From Planctomycetota bacterium (GTDB taxonomy: Bacteria > Planctomycetota > Planctomycetia > Pirellulales > Pirellulaceae), in the NCBI GenBank assembly GCA_014381825.1, contig JACNKX010000116.1, positions 1 to 64,000 of the forward strand: a stretch of DNA of 64,000 nucleotides, read 5' to 3'. The notes under the pieces are model-generated. The model saw only the letters and a program-made list of their open reading frames with translations, was not told the origin of the DNA and ran no database searches. Both the position numbers and the translations under genes were made by a program. Below are positions 29,786-39,800 of the stretch, piece after piece. Each line of letters begins with the position of its first letter. Position 1 is the first letter of the stretch.

Positions 29786-31730
29786 ACTGCTTGATACGAA
29801 CGACGACTCGATCTTTGACATCCACACCAATGCGACCGGCCCGCAGGGCAAGTTGCCGTTGACCGACGAGATGTTGCGGAGTTGGTCGAGTGGCGATTTG
29901 TTTGGCCTGACGCAGAGTGCGGGGATGGGCTGGAAGCCGGAGGATCTGCTTGGCCCGCAGTACTTGTTGCTGAGTACGCAAGGAGGCGTTCGAGCGCCCG
30001 ATGGTCAGCCGATTGCGCTTGGTTATCACACTGGGCACTGGGAAGTTGGTCTGCTCGTACAAGCTGCGGCACACGAGATCAAGCGAGCGGGCGGCGTGCC
30101 GTTTGCAGCCTTCTGCAGCGATCCTTGCGACGGACGAACCCAAGGAACGACTGGCATGTTCGATAGCTTACCGTATCGGAACGATGCCGCCACCGTTTTT
30201 CGTCGCTTGATTCGATCTTTGCCGACGCGCCGCGGAGTGCTTGGCGTCGCAACTTGTGACAAGGGGATGCCGGCAATGATGCTCGCACTCTCCACGATGC
30301 ATGGCTTGCCGAGCGTGCTCGTGCCCGGCGGAGTGACTCTGCCGCCGACACACGGCGAGGACGCTGGCAAGGTCCAAACGATCGGGGCGCGTTACGTTCA
30401 CGGCGATATGACGCTCGATGAAGCATCCATCGCAGGATGTGCCGCGTGTGGAACTGCGGGCGGCGGGTGTCAGTTTCTCGGCACGGCAGCTACGTCGCAA
30501 GTCATCGGGGAAGCCCTCGGTTTATCAATGCCTCATTCAGCACTTGCACCGAGCGGGCAACCTGTCTGGCTTGACATGGCGACACGAAGCGCCAAGGCGC
30601 TGATGCAGCTTGCCGATCGCAAACTGACGATGCGAGACATTCTCACGCCAGGATCGATCCGCAACGCGATGGTTGTTCATGCAGCCGTTGGCGGTTCGAC
30701 GAATTTGTTGCTGCACATCCCTGCAATTGCCTTTGCCGCGGGCCTTGAGCGACCGACCGTCGATGACTGGAACAAAGTCAACCGCAGCGTCCCGCGCTTT
30801 GTCGATGTCTTGCCAAACGGTCCGACGAACCATCCGACCGTGCGAGTATTCCTAGCTGGTGGAGTTCCAGAAGTCATGCTTCACCTTTGCGGCATGGGTT
30901 TGCTTGATCTAGACGTGATGACGGTCTCGGGTCAACCGCTCGGCGAAATACTCGAGTGGTGGGAAACGTCGGAACGTCGAAGGCGGATGCGCGAGCTGCT
31001 GATGGAAATGGATCAAGTGAACGCGAATGACGTCATCATTCCGCCGGAGGAAGCTCGCCGCCGGGGCATGACCAGCACGGTTTGTTTTCCGCGCGGAAAC
31101 CTCTGCCCGGAAGGTTCAGTCATTAAAGCGACTTCCATCGATCCGGCGGTCGTTGATGATGATGGTGTCTATCGCAAGACAGGGCCAGCGCGCGTGTTTA
31201 CCAGCGAGCGCGAGGCGATTGCGTCGATCAAAGGGCAATCGGATGAACCTCTTAAGGCGGGTGACATCTTGGTCTTGGCTGGTCGCGGACCACTCGGTTC
31301 CGGGATGGAAGAGATCTATCAAATCACTTCGGCTCTCAAGTTTCTCAAGTGGGGACGCGAGGTTGCCGTTGTCACCGATGCGCGATTCTCTGGCGTAAGT
31401 ACAGGCGCATGCATTGGCCACGTTGGCCCCGAAGCGTTGGCAGGCGGGCCGATTGGTAAGCTAAAAGACGGCGACATCGTGCGGATCGTCATCGATCGAA
31501 CTACGCTCGACGGTACGGTTGATTTGGTCGGAGATGGAACTCGCGAGTTCACGCCCGAAGAAGGAGTCGCGATACTCGCGGACCGCCCGACGCGCGATGA
31601 CATTCGACCGGACCCCGATCTTCCCGACGACACGCGGCTATGGGCCGCGATGCAGCGCGTTGGTGGTGGGGCGTGGGGCGGTTGCGTCTATGACATCGAG
31701 AAGATCATTGAGACGCTTGAAAGTCGCTGA
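29775..31730 (+). CDS. YjhG/YagF-type sugar-acid (D-xylonate-like) dehydratase, IlvD/Edd family
   Basis: A 651-residue protein that matches the YjhG/YagF subgroup of IlvD/Edd along its whole length (E. coli members are about 655 residues). Characteristic segments are [85 protein letters not shown] and [28 protein letters not shown]. Cys118, Cys161 and Cys232 are the likely Fe-S ligands. The reaction would be dehydration of a pentonate or hexonate to its 2-keto-3-deoxy acid. The lactonase two genes upstream would supply the acid. The exact sugar is not decidable from sequence. Confidence 0.95.
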   Translation: MSNELLDTNDDSIFDIHTNATGPQGKLPLTDEMLRSWSSGDLFGLTQSAGMGWKPEDLLGPQYLLLSTQGGVRAPDGQPIALGYHTGHWEVGLLVQAAAHEIKRAGGVPFAAFCSDPCDGRTQGTTGMFDSLPYRNDAATVFRRLIRSLPTRRGVLGVATCDKGMPAMMLALSTMHGLPSVLVPGGVTLPPTHGEDAGKVQTIGARYVHGDMTLDEASIAGCAACGTAGGGCQFLGTAATSQVIGEALGLSMPHSALAPSGQPVWLDMATRSAKALMQLADRKLTMRDILTPGSIRNAMVVHAAVGGSTNLLLHIPAIAFAAGLERPTVDDWNKVNRSVPRFVDVLPNGPTNHPTVRVFLAGGVPEVMLHLCGMGLLDLDVMTVSGQPLGEILEWWETSERRRRMRELLMEMDQVNANDVIIPPEEARRRGMTSTVCFPRGNLCPEGSVIKATSIDPAVVDDDGVYRKTGPARVFTSEREAIASIKGQSDEPLKAGDILVLAGRGPLGSGMEEIYQITSALKFLKWGREVAVVTDARFSGVSTGACIGHVGPEALAGGPIGKLKDGDIVRIVIDRTTLDGTVDLVGDGTREFTPEEGVAILADRPTRDDIRPDPDLPDDTRLWAAMQRVGGGAWGGCVYDIEKIIETLESR

Positions 31731-31738
31731 TCGTGCGC

Positions 31739-33196
31739 TCAATGATGCAATGTGAAAGCGACGCCTAGCGGTGCGGGCCCCAAATCGTTTTGGCGACCGT
31801 TCGCCCCTGCACGGCCTGTTCGTTGACCAGCCGCGACTAGCTGAAAGTTGCTAATTTCACGAGCCTGCTGATCGTAGACAACTCGACCGAAAAGCTTTGG
31901 TTGGTACGTTCGTCCGTCGCCCTCGAATTGCATTTCACCAGTAACGCGGAATATCACACGTTCACCCTCGCGATCGACGAGTTGTGTTCGCATCGCGCCG
32001 TGTCGTATGTGCTCCGGTTTCCAATCGCTGCATTGGCCACGAGCGCAATCTTTCAATGCGTGAGATACGAGTTCCTGCCAAGCCGATCTTGGAACTGGCT
32101 GCGGCGTTTCCGATTGGGTGACGAAGGCGGCGGCCTGTGGCGCCGTCAGATCAATCCACTTCGCGTTGTGAGAACAACGCTCGAATTCATTGCGACCCGG
32201 ATGCAACACTTCGCCGCGCGGAAGATCGCGAATCGCCGCCTCCAACTTCATCCCTCCGCGCTCGACCGGTTTGCCTAGCGTCTGCACGAGCTGCTCGGTT
32301 GGCACGGGTTGCGGCGTCCAGCCTCGTGCTCGCGACATCGTCTGGAAACGCTGCCAGCCGTTTTCGAGAACGTCTTGCGCACGATCCTTGAATGCCCACG
32401 CAAAGTAACCGGAAAGGTACTCGCCGTCGGCCGTCATGCAGTAAACGCCTTGCACGGTCGAACCACCAACCGGCACGACGCCGGGTGGCGCATCGGCGCG
32501 GTATTTCTTAAATAGATCGAGCCCGGCACGATCGTTCGGTTCCAGCCAGTGGCGCTGCAACCACGACGGTGGTCCTAGGACGAAAGCCTCATGCGTGGCG
32601 CAAACGAATTGTGAAGCAAGCTCTTGAATTCGTGGGTCTGACCAGACCTCTTTGCGCCCATTGACGCCATTGTTTCACGTCTCGCCACACGGGTTGCCGT
32701 TCATCGTCCAGAGAAGAATCGGCCTCTGCAGTCGGCGAGCTTCCTCTTGCGCCGTAGCAAGATTGTTGTGCCAACGAATGTCGCGCCACTTCAAATCTTC
32801 CTCCGTGGGGCGGATGAATGTTACCCACTCTTCAAGATTGTCATCTGTGACCACAGCAGCCGGCCAGCGAACCTCGCCGGCTACCGTGATTTGTGCTGAC
32901 GCAGCCGACGGACTCGCATTTGAAGCCGTTTCACTGCGTCCAGACATCTCCTGAGGAAAGTGCTCTTTCAGAAACGCCTGATCTGCATCGCTCAGGCTAC
33001 TGATGACGATTCGAGTCAGGCGGTCGCTGCCTTCTCGCTTGAGCGACACGACGCGGCCATCGATTTCGGCGACGGTCATCGGCTGGCGAGTCCGTCGTCC
33101 ATCACGCATTTGCCACTTGCGGAACTCGTTCTCTTGTGCGGAAACGATGGCCGTCACGCAAAGCATTAAGAATAAGGCAGCATTGTTTCGTGTCAT
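31739..33196 (-). CDS. Probable selenoprotein: secreted SHD1 plus thioredoxin-like protein with in-frame UGA
   Basis: One 485-residue frame from ATG 33196 to 31739, interrupted only by TGA at 32675-32677. The halves would be misread as two genes (about 173 codons before the TGA; a TTG-started 273-codon frame after it). The 38 codons between the TGA and that TTG are open and in the same frame. Signal peptide: residues 1-20. An SHD1-like domain lies at 23-78 (FRKWQMRDGRR...LSDADQAFLKEHF). A thioredoxin-like fold begins near residue 140: strand RPILLWTMNG, then P-C170-G-E-T-U174-N-N-G, which places the TGA at a redox active site. The fold goes on with VWSDPRI, GGSTVQGVYCMTADGEYLSGYF. A hairpin after the TGA resembles a bacterial SECIS. 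The alternative is a nonsense mutation or a sequencing error. No sel genes lie in the window. Confidence 0.72.
32635..32648 (-). promoter_or_regulatory. SECIS-like hairpin downstream of the in-frame UGA
   Basis: On the coding (minus) strand GGUCU-GGUC-AGACC forms a perfect 5-bp stem with a GGUC tetraloop. The stem begins 26 nt after the UGA and the loop 31 nt after it, within the range described for bacterial SECIS elements, which need a G early in a small apical loop. GGUC is also the apical loop of the E. coli fdhF SECIS. The same bases encode V-W-S-D-P, so both coding and structure would constrain them. Confidence 0.6.
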
Positions 33197-33215
33197 CGCG
33201 CTGTTCTCCGAGTTA

Positions 33216-33352
33216 GTAGCCATCACTCTCCGAGTGATGAGCCCTTTGAAGTTCGAGATGTCTAAACATTCGAACAAGGCGTGTTCCTATCGGTGTTGGT
33301 TCTGCGGGGAGCTGATCACTTGGAAAGTGATGGCTACGAATATGATGGCTAC
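33216..33352. repeat. Family A palindromic element, intercistronic copy 1
   Basis: The left end is GTAGCCATCACTCTCCGAG at 33216 and the right end is GTGATGGCTAC at 33327-33337. A second GATGGCTAC follows at 33344-33352. Each end carries its own small hairpin: ATCACTC-tcc-GAGTGAT on the left, ATCACTT-gga-AAGTGAT on the right, a compensated C-G to T-A change. It fills nearly all of the gap between the cyclase-like gene and the selenoprotein gene, and the extra right end supplies the TAG stop of the former. Confidence 0.8.
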
Positions 33353-34437
33353 CTTTGATACGCCGGCAGGTAGTGCATGTAAACCTCTAGGATCAACGTC
33401 GCCATGCTGGTGTAGTAAACTCGATTTACGCCGACAGTTCCTTCGCCTTCCGAAGTGCCGGGAGGTACGCTCCAACTGCCGTCGTCGTGTTGTTCTCGCA
33501 ACAACATCTTGCGCACGCGTGGATGCCAGTCGTCCCAGTACACGCCACCAGCCTGATAGTTCGCTTGCATCGCGTAGTAGTGGAAGTAGTAGTACCAATT
33601 CACGCCCCCTGAGTTTCCCCATTGCACCGGTACGTTTGACAAATAGTCGAGCGTCGGCTCGAGCAGCGGGTCGTCGTAATGACCGAGTAACTGCAGCGAC
33701 ACAACACCCGCCGCAGACATCGGCGGCGTGCGGCTTGGTCCTTGATATCCGAAGCCACCGTTCTGGCGAGCACATGAACGCACGTAGGTGACTGCGTCTT
33801 CAATCGTCTCCTCCGGAACAGCAATCGCGGCGTTGTTGGCTGCGCGCAGCGCGACGATTTGCATGACGGTGACACTCAAGTCTGAATCACCTGGGCGCGG
33901 TTGATAACGCCAGCCGCCGTTGTGCGATTGACTGTTCACGATTAATTGAACGGCATCGCGCAACGCCTCTTCCAAATCGTCATCGGGATCGACACCGTAC
34001 ATTTCTGCAACAGCGAGCGTCGTCAACGCTTGTTGGTACATGGGCCCCGAGCCGGCATTTCGTTCAGGTACGAACAATCCGTCATCGTTCTGCCGCGCGA
34101 GCGTGTACTGCTTCACCTTGCGAAGCACGTCACGATATTTGCCGCGTCCAGGAATATGGCCGCGTCCCATGAAAGCCAACATCGCAAGTGCGTTTGGTGC
34201 GTTGTTACCATCCCACGAACCGTCAGCACGCTGATGTTTCGCGAGGTAAGCCAACGATCGATCGACGGAAGCAGTGACCTCTTCCAGAACGGCAGGGTCG
34301 ACTTCGGCGGCGGGTTGGGCGAAGACAGACTTCGTGGTGATGCACACCACGGAGGCGAGAAGCAACGCGCATGACACCGCATGCCTCTTCGTCCCGCCTG
34401 TCCGTTTACCGTTTCTTGCGTCGCCTGACTGATGCAA
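33349..34437 (-). CDS. Prenyltransferase/squalene-oxidase-repeat (cyclase-fold) secreted protein
   Basis: A 362-residue protein with a signal (about residues 20-41, ...KSVFAQ) and four or more alpha/alpha-barrel repeats carrying QW-like motifs: LAKHQRADGSWDG, LARQNDDGLFVP, VNSQSHNGGWRYQP, SCARQNGGFGY, LREQHDDGSWSV. This is the terpene-cyclase/squalene-hopene-cyclase fold, but it is half the length of a true cyclase, is exported and lacks the DXDD motif. A catalytic cyclase role is therefore unlikely, and it may be a binding scaffold. The start is TTG 34437, supported by GGGAG seven nt upstream. The stop TAG lies inside a family A repeat end. Confidence 0.82.
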   Translation of the reverse strand: MHQSGDARNGKRTGGTKRHAVSCALLLASVVCITTKSVFAQPAAEVDPAVLEEVTASVDRSLAYLAKHQRADGSWDGNNAPNALAMLAFMGRGHIPGRGKYRDVLRKVKQYTLARQNDDGLFVPERNAGSGPMYQQALTTLAVAEMYGVDPDDDLEEALRDAVQLIVNSQSHNGGWRYQPRPGDSDLSVTVMQIVALRAANNAAIAVPEETIEDAVTYVRSCARQNGGFGYQGPSRTPPMSAAGVVSLQLLGHYDDPLLEPTLDYLSNVPVQWGNSGGVNWYYYFHYYAMQANYQAGGVYWDDWHPRVRKMLLREQHDDGSWSVPPGTSEGEGTVGVNRVYYTSMATLILEVYMHYLPAYQR

Positions 34438-34452
34438 CTTTATTCTCCCACT

Positions 34453-34481
34453 GGGCTCATCTCACAGAGCGAGATGGCTAC
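34453..34481. repeat. Family A palindromic element, half copy
   Basis: Only one end is present: GGGCTCATCTCACAGAGCG continuing to GATGGCTAC. Its small hairpin has changed to ATCTCAC-aga-GCGAGAT, keeping six of seven pairs. It supplies the TAG stop codon (34478-34480) of the vWA-like gene. Confidence 0.75.
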
Positions 34482-36772
34482 GAAAGACCGGTTAACCGCC
34501 GCATGCCAATGTCGGTGACGTAGACGGATGTCAACACTAACAAGATCAACCAGTTGTCCCAAATCGTGACTTCGCGATGGATCTGTTCATGATGCGGTTC
34601 GCCGCTTAGTTTCGCCGGCAACGTACTGAACTCGACTAATTCCAATAATTCGCCGCCTGATGTTGAAGCCAGTAACTCCAGTGTCGCGCGATCAACGTGC
34701 GGATGTCGATATTCGTCGGGAGCGAGTCTGGCTTGAATTGTCGCTTGAGCAGATTCAGTTCCATTGCCCGGCTGATAGAGCAAACGATGCGTGCCCGCTT
34801 CGCTAGGGGTGAACTTGGCGGTGTAACGCCCGGGCGTCTCTGGGTCGACCGACAGCTTAATCGGCTCGGTTGTATCGGCTCCCACGAAAGTAATGCGCTG
34901 CGTACGCTCGGCAAGTGGCGAGCCTTCTTCGTCGAAGGCCCACAACTCGATCTCTGCTTCCTCGCCGACACCGACCTGTACTGGATGAACGGCGATCCAA
35001 CTCTTCTTGCCAAGCTGATCCGCCCGCGCCACAAATCGAATGCTCTGGCCCCAGAACTTGTAGAAGTATCGGTCGGCGACATTCAACCGCCATCGCCAAG
35101 TCGCATCGGTGCCGACGAAGATGACTTTACCTTCGCCGGCGTGGTGCCATGCCATTAGCGGCATTTTTCCAAAGCGGCCTTCGACAGCCGAGTTCCATGC
35201 CAGGACTGTCGCCCCGGCCGCAGGGCGCTGTACCGCCGAGCACCAGAAGAACTCAGGCAACTCATCCCAAGCCTCTCTGTTCTGTACATCGTCATCTCGC
35301 AGTCGCATTCCATCGTGCAGCATGCCGTCTCCCGCCAGCTCGATCTTGAACGGCTCGTAGGCTGCCGCCTCGACTCCGGACTTTCCTGATTGCATCCGGA
35401 CAGGCAAGATGCTTCGGAAATCGGGATCAAATCGATGCGGCATCGCGTTTGGGCCAGCGGCTACGATCAATCCGACACCTTTCTCGCGAACGGCCTCGAT
35501 CAGCGTCTCGCGAAACGACGAATCGAATAAATCCGGCGAAACATCACCCAACACGATCACGTGGTACTCGCTTAGCTCTTCAACGGTCTGAGGGAGAGCG
35601 TCGTGTTGGCGTTGCTCGGACCAGCGTTTCCATTCCGTCTCGACGATCACGTCCGGCGGATTGTCATCGCGACCGGCCAGACCACCGTCACGATTCAAAG
35701 CGTTCTTCAGGAAGCGAAAGTCCCATCGAGGATGTCCGTCGAGGACGAGTACACGAAGCTTTTCGTCGGTGATCCGCACAAACGCCGTGTCGACATTGTT
35801 AGCGTGTAGCTCACGTGGTTCTGCAGCGAGTACGGGAATATTCACATCTAAGTAACTGGCTCCGACTTTCTCAGCCTCGAACGTCAATTCGATGCGTTGC
35901 GGGTGAGTACTGTCGAGCACGACTTGTTCTGTGTCGAGCAGCCGCTCGCCGTCTTTCAACTCCACCGTGATGGATTCACCATCCAGTTCGGTGGATTCGA
36001 CCGCAACGTTTACTCGCACGGTATCGCCAACGGTTACCAACGCCGATGTATCGACATCAACGATCGAGACGTCGCCCAGCGAGTAGTTCGAGTCGACCGG
36101 AATCGCGAAGACCGCTGCATCGGCGGCAGCCGCGAAGTGAGCCGCCTCCGAAACAGACGGACCACCCGTGTTCTGACCGTCCGAGATCAGCACGACGCCC
36201 GCGATCGACTCGGCGGCGGCATCGTCGACCACCTGTTGAATTGCTTCTCCGATAAACGAACTGTTTCCTGGTTTCGTTTCGGCACTCGCGATATCGTCAA
36301 TCGCCAACGGTTGCAGTCCGTCAGAGAACTCGAACACGCGGAGGGCGTAGTCCTCCGCAAGTTCTTCCAGCGTTTCGAGTCCATCGGCGAGCGCCTCTTG
36401 AGCCCGTGCGAATCTAGTCTGCGAGTGCGTCGTCGTAGTGGGATCGATCGGCAGCTGCATGCTTTGGGTGTTGTCGAGCAAGATCGCCAGGACCGGCTTC
36501 CGCTGGACGGTCATGTCCAGTCGCAAATAGGGCCCGGAGAGAATCAGGAGAATGACGACGGTGACGAAGACGCGCGCGATGTTCAGTATCAATCGGAATC
36601 GCGGCGACGGCGTGTCGAGATTCTGCTGCCGCCGCCAAATCAGATACGCCACGGGGATCAGTAAGAGCACTCCGAACCACAACACAACGGGTCGTTGAAA
36701 CGCCAGTTGAGCTTGGTCGAGATGCTCTAACACCTCGCCTTCGATGCCGATAGATTGGAGGAACCACGTCAT
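34478..36772 (-). CDS. Membrane vWA / glutamine-amidotransferase-like protein of the Bat-type cluster
   Basis: A 764-residue protein. Membrane helices lie at about residues 28-46 and 62-80. A vWA-like domain follows with a modified MIDAS (LLDNTQSM, Asp100-x-Thr-x-Ser) and VVLISDGQNTGG. A beta-sandwich region comes next, then a class I glutamine-amidotransferase-like fold (LRVLVLDGHPRWDFRFLKNAL, EYHVIVLGDVSPD, GLIVAAGPNAMP). The C-terminus is beta-rich with one more hydrophobic stretch. Such proteins occur with MoxR, DUF58 and BatA genes and probably form an envelope complex. The TAG stop is contributed by a family A repeat. Confidence 0.8.
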   Translation of the reverse strand: MTWFLQSIGIEGEVLEHLDQAQLAFQRPVVLWFGVLLLIPVAYLIWRRQQNLDTPSPRFRLILNIARVFVTVVILLILSGPYLRLDMTVQRKPVLAILLDNTQSMQLPIDPTTTTHSQTRFARAQEALADGLETLEELAEDYALRVFEFSDGLQPLAIDDIASAETKPGNSSFIGEAIQQVVDDAAAESIAGVVLISDGQNTGGPSVSEAAHFAAAADAAVFAIPVDSNYSLGDVSIVDVDTSALVTVGDTVRVNVAVESTELDGESITVELKDGERLLDTEQVVLDSTHPQRIELTFEAEKVGASYLDVNIPVLAAEPRELHANNVDTAFVRITDEKLRVLVLDGHPRWDFRFLKNALNRDGGLAGRDDNPPDVIVETEWKRWSEQRQHDALPQTVEELSEYHVIVLGDVSPDLFDSSFRETLIEAVREKGVGLIVAAGPNAMPHRFDPDFRSILPVRMQSGKSGVEAAAYEPFKIELAGDGMLHDGMRLRDDDVQNREAWDELPEFFWCSAVQRPAAGATVLAWNSAVEGRFGKMPLMAWHHAGEGKVIFVGTDATWRWRLNVADRYFYKFWGQSIRFVARADQLGKKSWIAVHPVQVGVGEEAEIELWAFDEEGSPLAERTQRITFVGADTTEPIKLSVDPETPGRYTAKFTPSEAGTHRLLYQPGNGTESAQATIQARLAPDEYRHPHVDRATLELLASTSGGELLELVEFSTLPAKLSGEPHHEQIHREVTIWDNWLILLVLTSVYVTDIGMRRLTGLS

Positions 36773-36809
36773 GGTTTTACCTTCCAGATCGTCGTCGAAA
36801 CCAGTCGAA

Positions 36810-39800
36810 TTACTTTGCTCCGGCTTGACTCAGTCTGATGAAGTAGTCGCGAATGAATCGTTGGTATCCCTTTGGACCACCTTGCCGCAGGCCCTGTAGT
36901 AAATCTTCGCGCTGATGGGGCTGCATTCGCATCAGTAGCGATGCTGCTTTTGGGTCGGTCTCGCCTAACTCGACGAGAATTTGCTCGACCGCTCCGTTCA
37001 TCGTTCGCGCGCCATCGGGGCTGCCTTGGGATTGCGCGAGTTGTGCAGTCGCATTGCGGGCGAGTGAAGGCGGAAGCTGCATTTCGTCCATGCGCTGTGA
37101 CATCTCCATCGCTTGTTGCATCGCGGGCGAGTTCAAGAGTTGGCCGAGTTGTTGCGATGATTGCGAGCTGGACGGCTGTTGCGAGTTCGTGGCTTGTGAC
37201 AGTTCGGAAATCAATTCACCGAGCGCTTGTTGGTCTGCTGCGAGACTTTCGGTTGCGCTACTCAACTGCTCGGCATGTTCCTGCTGTTGTTGAGCCAATC
37301 GCGCGCGCGGATCAATTGGACTTTGTTGTTCGGGACTTGGCTCGCCGGATTGACGTTCCGAGCTACTCGGCGCGGATTGACTTGGATTACCGCTTTCGCT
37401 CTCTTGTGCGGCATCCTGTTCCGCGCTCGGCTCGAACACGTCTTCCCAGTTTTCGAATTCTTCACTAGCAGCCTCTTCGTTCCCGTGAGCGTGTGGCTCG
37501 TCACTGGAAGATTCCTCGAAGCCTTTCTTCGAGCCGTCGATCGCTGGCTTGAACAAAGGCTCTTTCGATTTCGAGTCGAACGAATCCTCTTGCCGCGATT
37601 CGTCATGTTCGTGGCGTCCCCGTTCAGGTTCGCCAGCGTCTTCCCACAAGTCATCCATTCCGGAGTCCTCGTCAGCGGGCTCGAACGGGTTATCTACTTC
37701 AGCTTCCTCGCGGTCGGCATCTTCTTGGGCTAAGTCGTCGATTGCATCTGTGTTTAGTAGCTCCGATGCCTCTCGCAGGCCTTCTTGAGCGCGTTGTTCA
37801 AGCGATTCTTGCTGGGCAGCGAGCGAATCGATCGCTGGATCCGACATCTCCGCGTTGGTCTGCGAAGTGAGCTGTGTCTGCTGTTCACGATGCTGCTCCA
37901 AGTCCTCTCGTAGATCCTCGACGAAATCGCTCAATTCCGACAACTCACGCGCGGCTGCTTCGGCGTTCTGTTCAGTCAACTCTTGCTCGAACTCAGCCAA
38001 CGCCTCTTCAATACCATGCTGACTTGTTTCTTGAGCCCGTTGGATCGCTTCCAGCCTCGCCTGCAAGTCTGCAAGGTTGTCTTGCAAGTGATCACTCACG
38101 CGCTCGACCGTGGCCGCTTGCTCTCGGTTCGCCTCTGGCTGAGCCATCTGCGATGCCATTTGTTCGAGCTGTTCCAGAGGTTGTTGGACCAGCGGCTCGA
38201 TCGCTTGCTCGGCGGCTTCGATCTGTTCGGCGATTTCGGTCGGAAGCAATTGGGCTTCTGCAGCTTGTTCGGCAGCACGTTCCAATGCATGGGCCAACTG
38301 TTCCGCTAAATGGGCGTTCTGACGTTCGAGTCGAGCCAATTCGGTTCGTTCTTCGTCGCGTTCCCAGATGTCGTCGTTAGTACGATCGACCTGCGACTCA
38401 TCGCCGAAAGGATTGGTCTCGTGCTGTGGCTCTTCGCGGTCGGCGGTCTCGCCATGTGCTGAGGAATCGGCTCGCGCCAAGTCGCCAATGATCTCATCGG
38501 CGCGATTCTGTTCGCGGACAAGACTTTCGAGCATCGCCTCCACAGCTTTCAACTGTTCTTGTAGTTCAGCCAGCTCGCGATCCGCTGCTTCGCGCTCATT
38601 GGCGACGCGAACAATAAACGATTCGGATATAGCTACCTGGCCCTTTGTGTCACGGGCCTCGACGTGGCATTCGATTCGATCGTTAGCCCGCAGGCGTTGT
38701 TCCGCCAGGTCAAGCACGAATAACGCGTCTTCATTACGCGGCGGAAGAGCGGTTGCAAGCGGATGTGCCTGTCGCGAGACGCCCCAGTAGTTGTGTTCGA
38801 CGACTAGTGAGATGCCGTCCAATCCGAAGTCGTCAAACGCCGCAACCTGCACCGGGATTTCCATTGGTGACGTCACAACGATGTCTTTAGTTGGCCGAGC
38901 CAACACGACTTGCGGCGCGTTATCGGGAACGGCCGTTAGCTTGCCCTCCTTCATGTGTCGATTGGTGTGCCCGAGCGAGTTCTGTAGCACGATGCGGTAA
39001 TGGCCGTCTTGCTTTAAATCGAATGAGGCTTGTCTGTAGCCATCACTCTCCGAGTGATCAGCGCGACCCGCTCTAGGAGCGAGAGGGCCACTGTATTTGT
39101 GCTCGTCACTCGGAGCGTGACGGCTACTTTGCATCGCAACTGTTTCGACGACTGTGAACTCGCCGTCGGCACTTCGTGCTAGAAGCTCGATCTCGCCGTC
39201 AGAAACATCGCCTTCAAAGCTGACGGAGACCTCGACATGACTGCCGACGGGTCCCGTTATATCGACGGTGTCATCCGAGGAAAGTTTGGGTTGATCGATC
39301 CGCATGTATTCGGGGAAATGCACGGCGCTGTGCACCGACGTAATTCGCGGCCGGTCGAGCAGCTTGATCGCATACTGTTTGCTCCAGGTTCCGCCTCCGT
39401 GGACACGATAGGAGCACGGGTATTGCATCTCGTTCAAGGTGAGACTCACGTGATCTTCGCGCAATTGTCCGAAGTCGTACCAAACTCGACGACGCCCGCC
39501 GTCTTCCTCACTCACGTTCAATTCCAGCCGCAACGGATCAATGCCGCCCGGCGGGTCGACTTCTCCGTCTCGCAGTACGACCGTAAACTTCACGTCTTCG
39601 CCGCGTAAGATGTCGCAGTTGCCGGGTTTGCGGTTATCGGCGACTAGCACGTCGTACTTGACACCTGAATTCGGCGGGATGTCGGCCAGCGGGTTCACAA
39701 TTCGGGCGACGGCTGTTGGCATGCGATCCCCGAAGATGACTGCTGCCGCAGCGAATGCGATCAGGCCGCATCCGGCAAAGATGGCGGCTCGCTTCAATAG

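Noticed and set aside
31739-32560. Second half of the selenoprotein as a separate gene starting at TTG 32560
   Set aside because: The frame continues upstream to the TGA without a stop, and the residues there read on from the first half. No SD site precedes the TTG.
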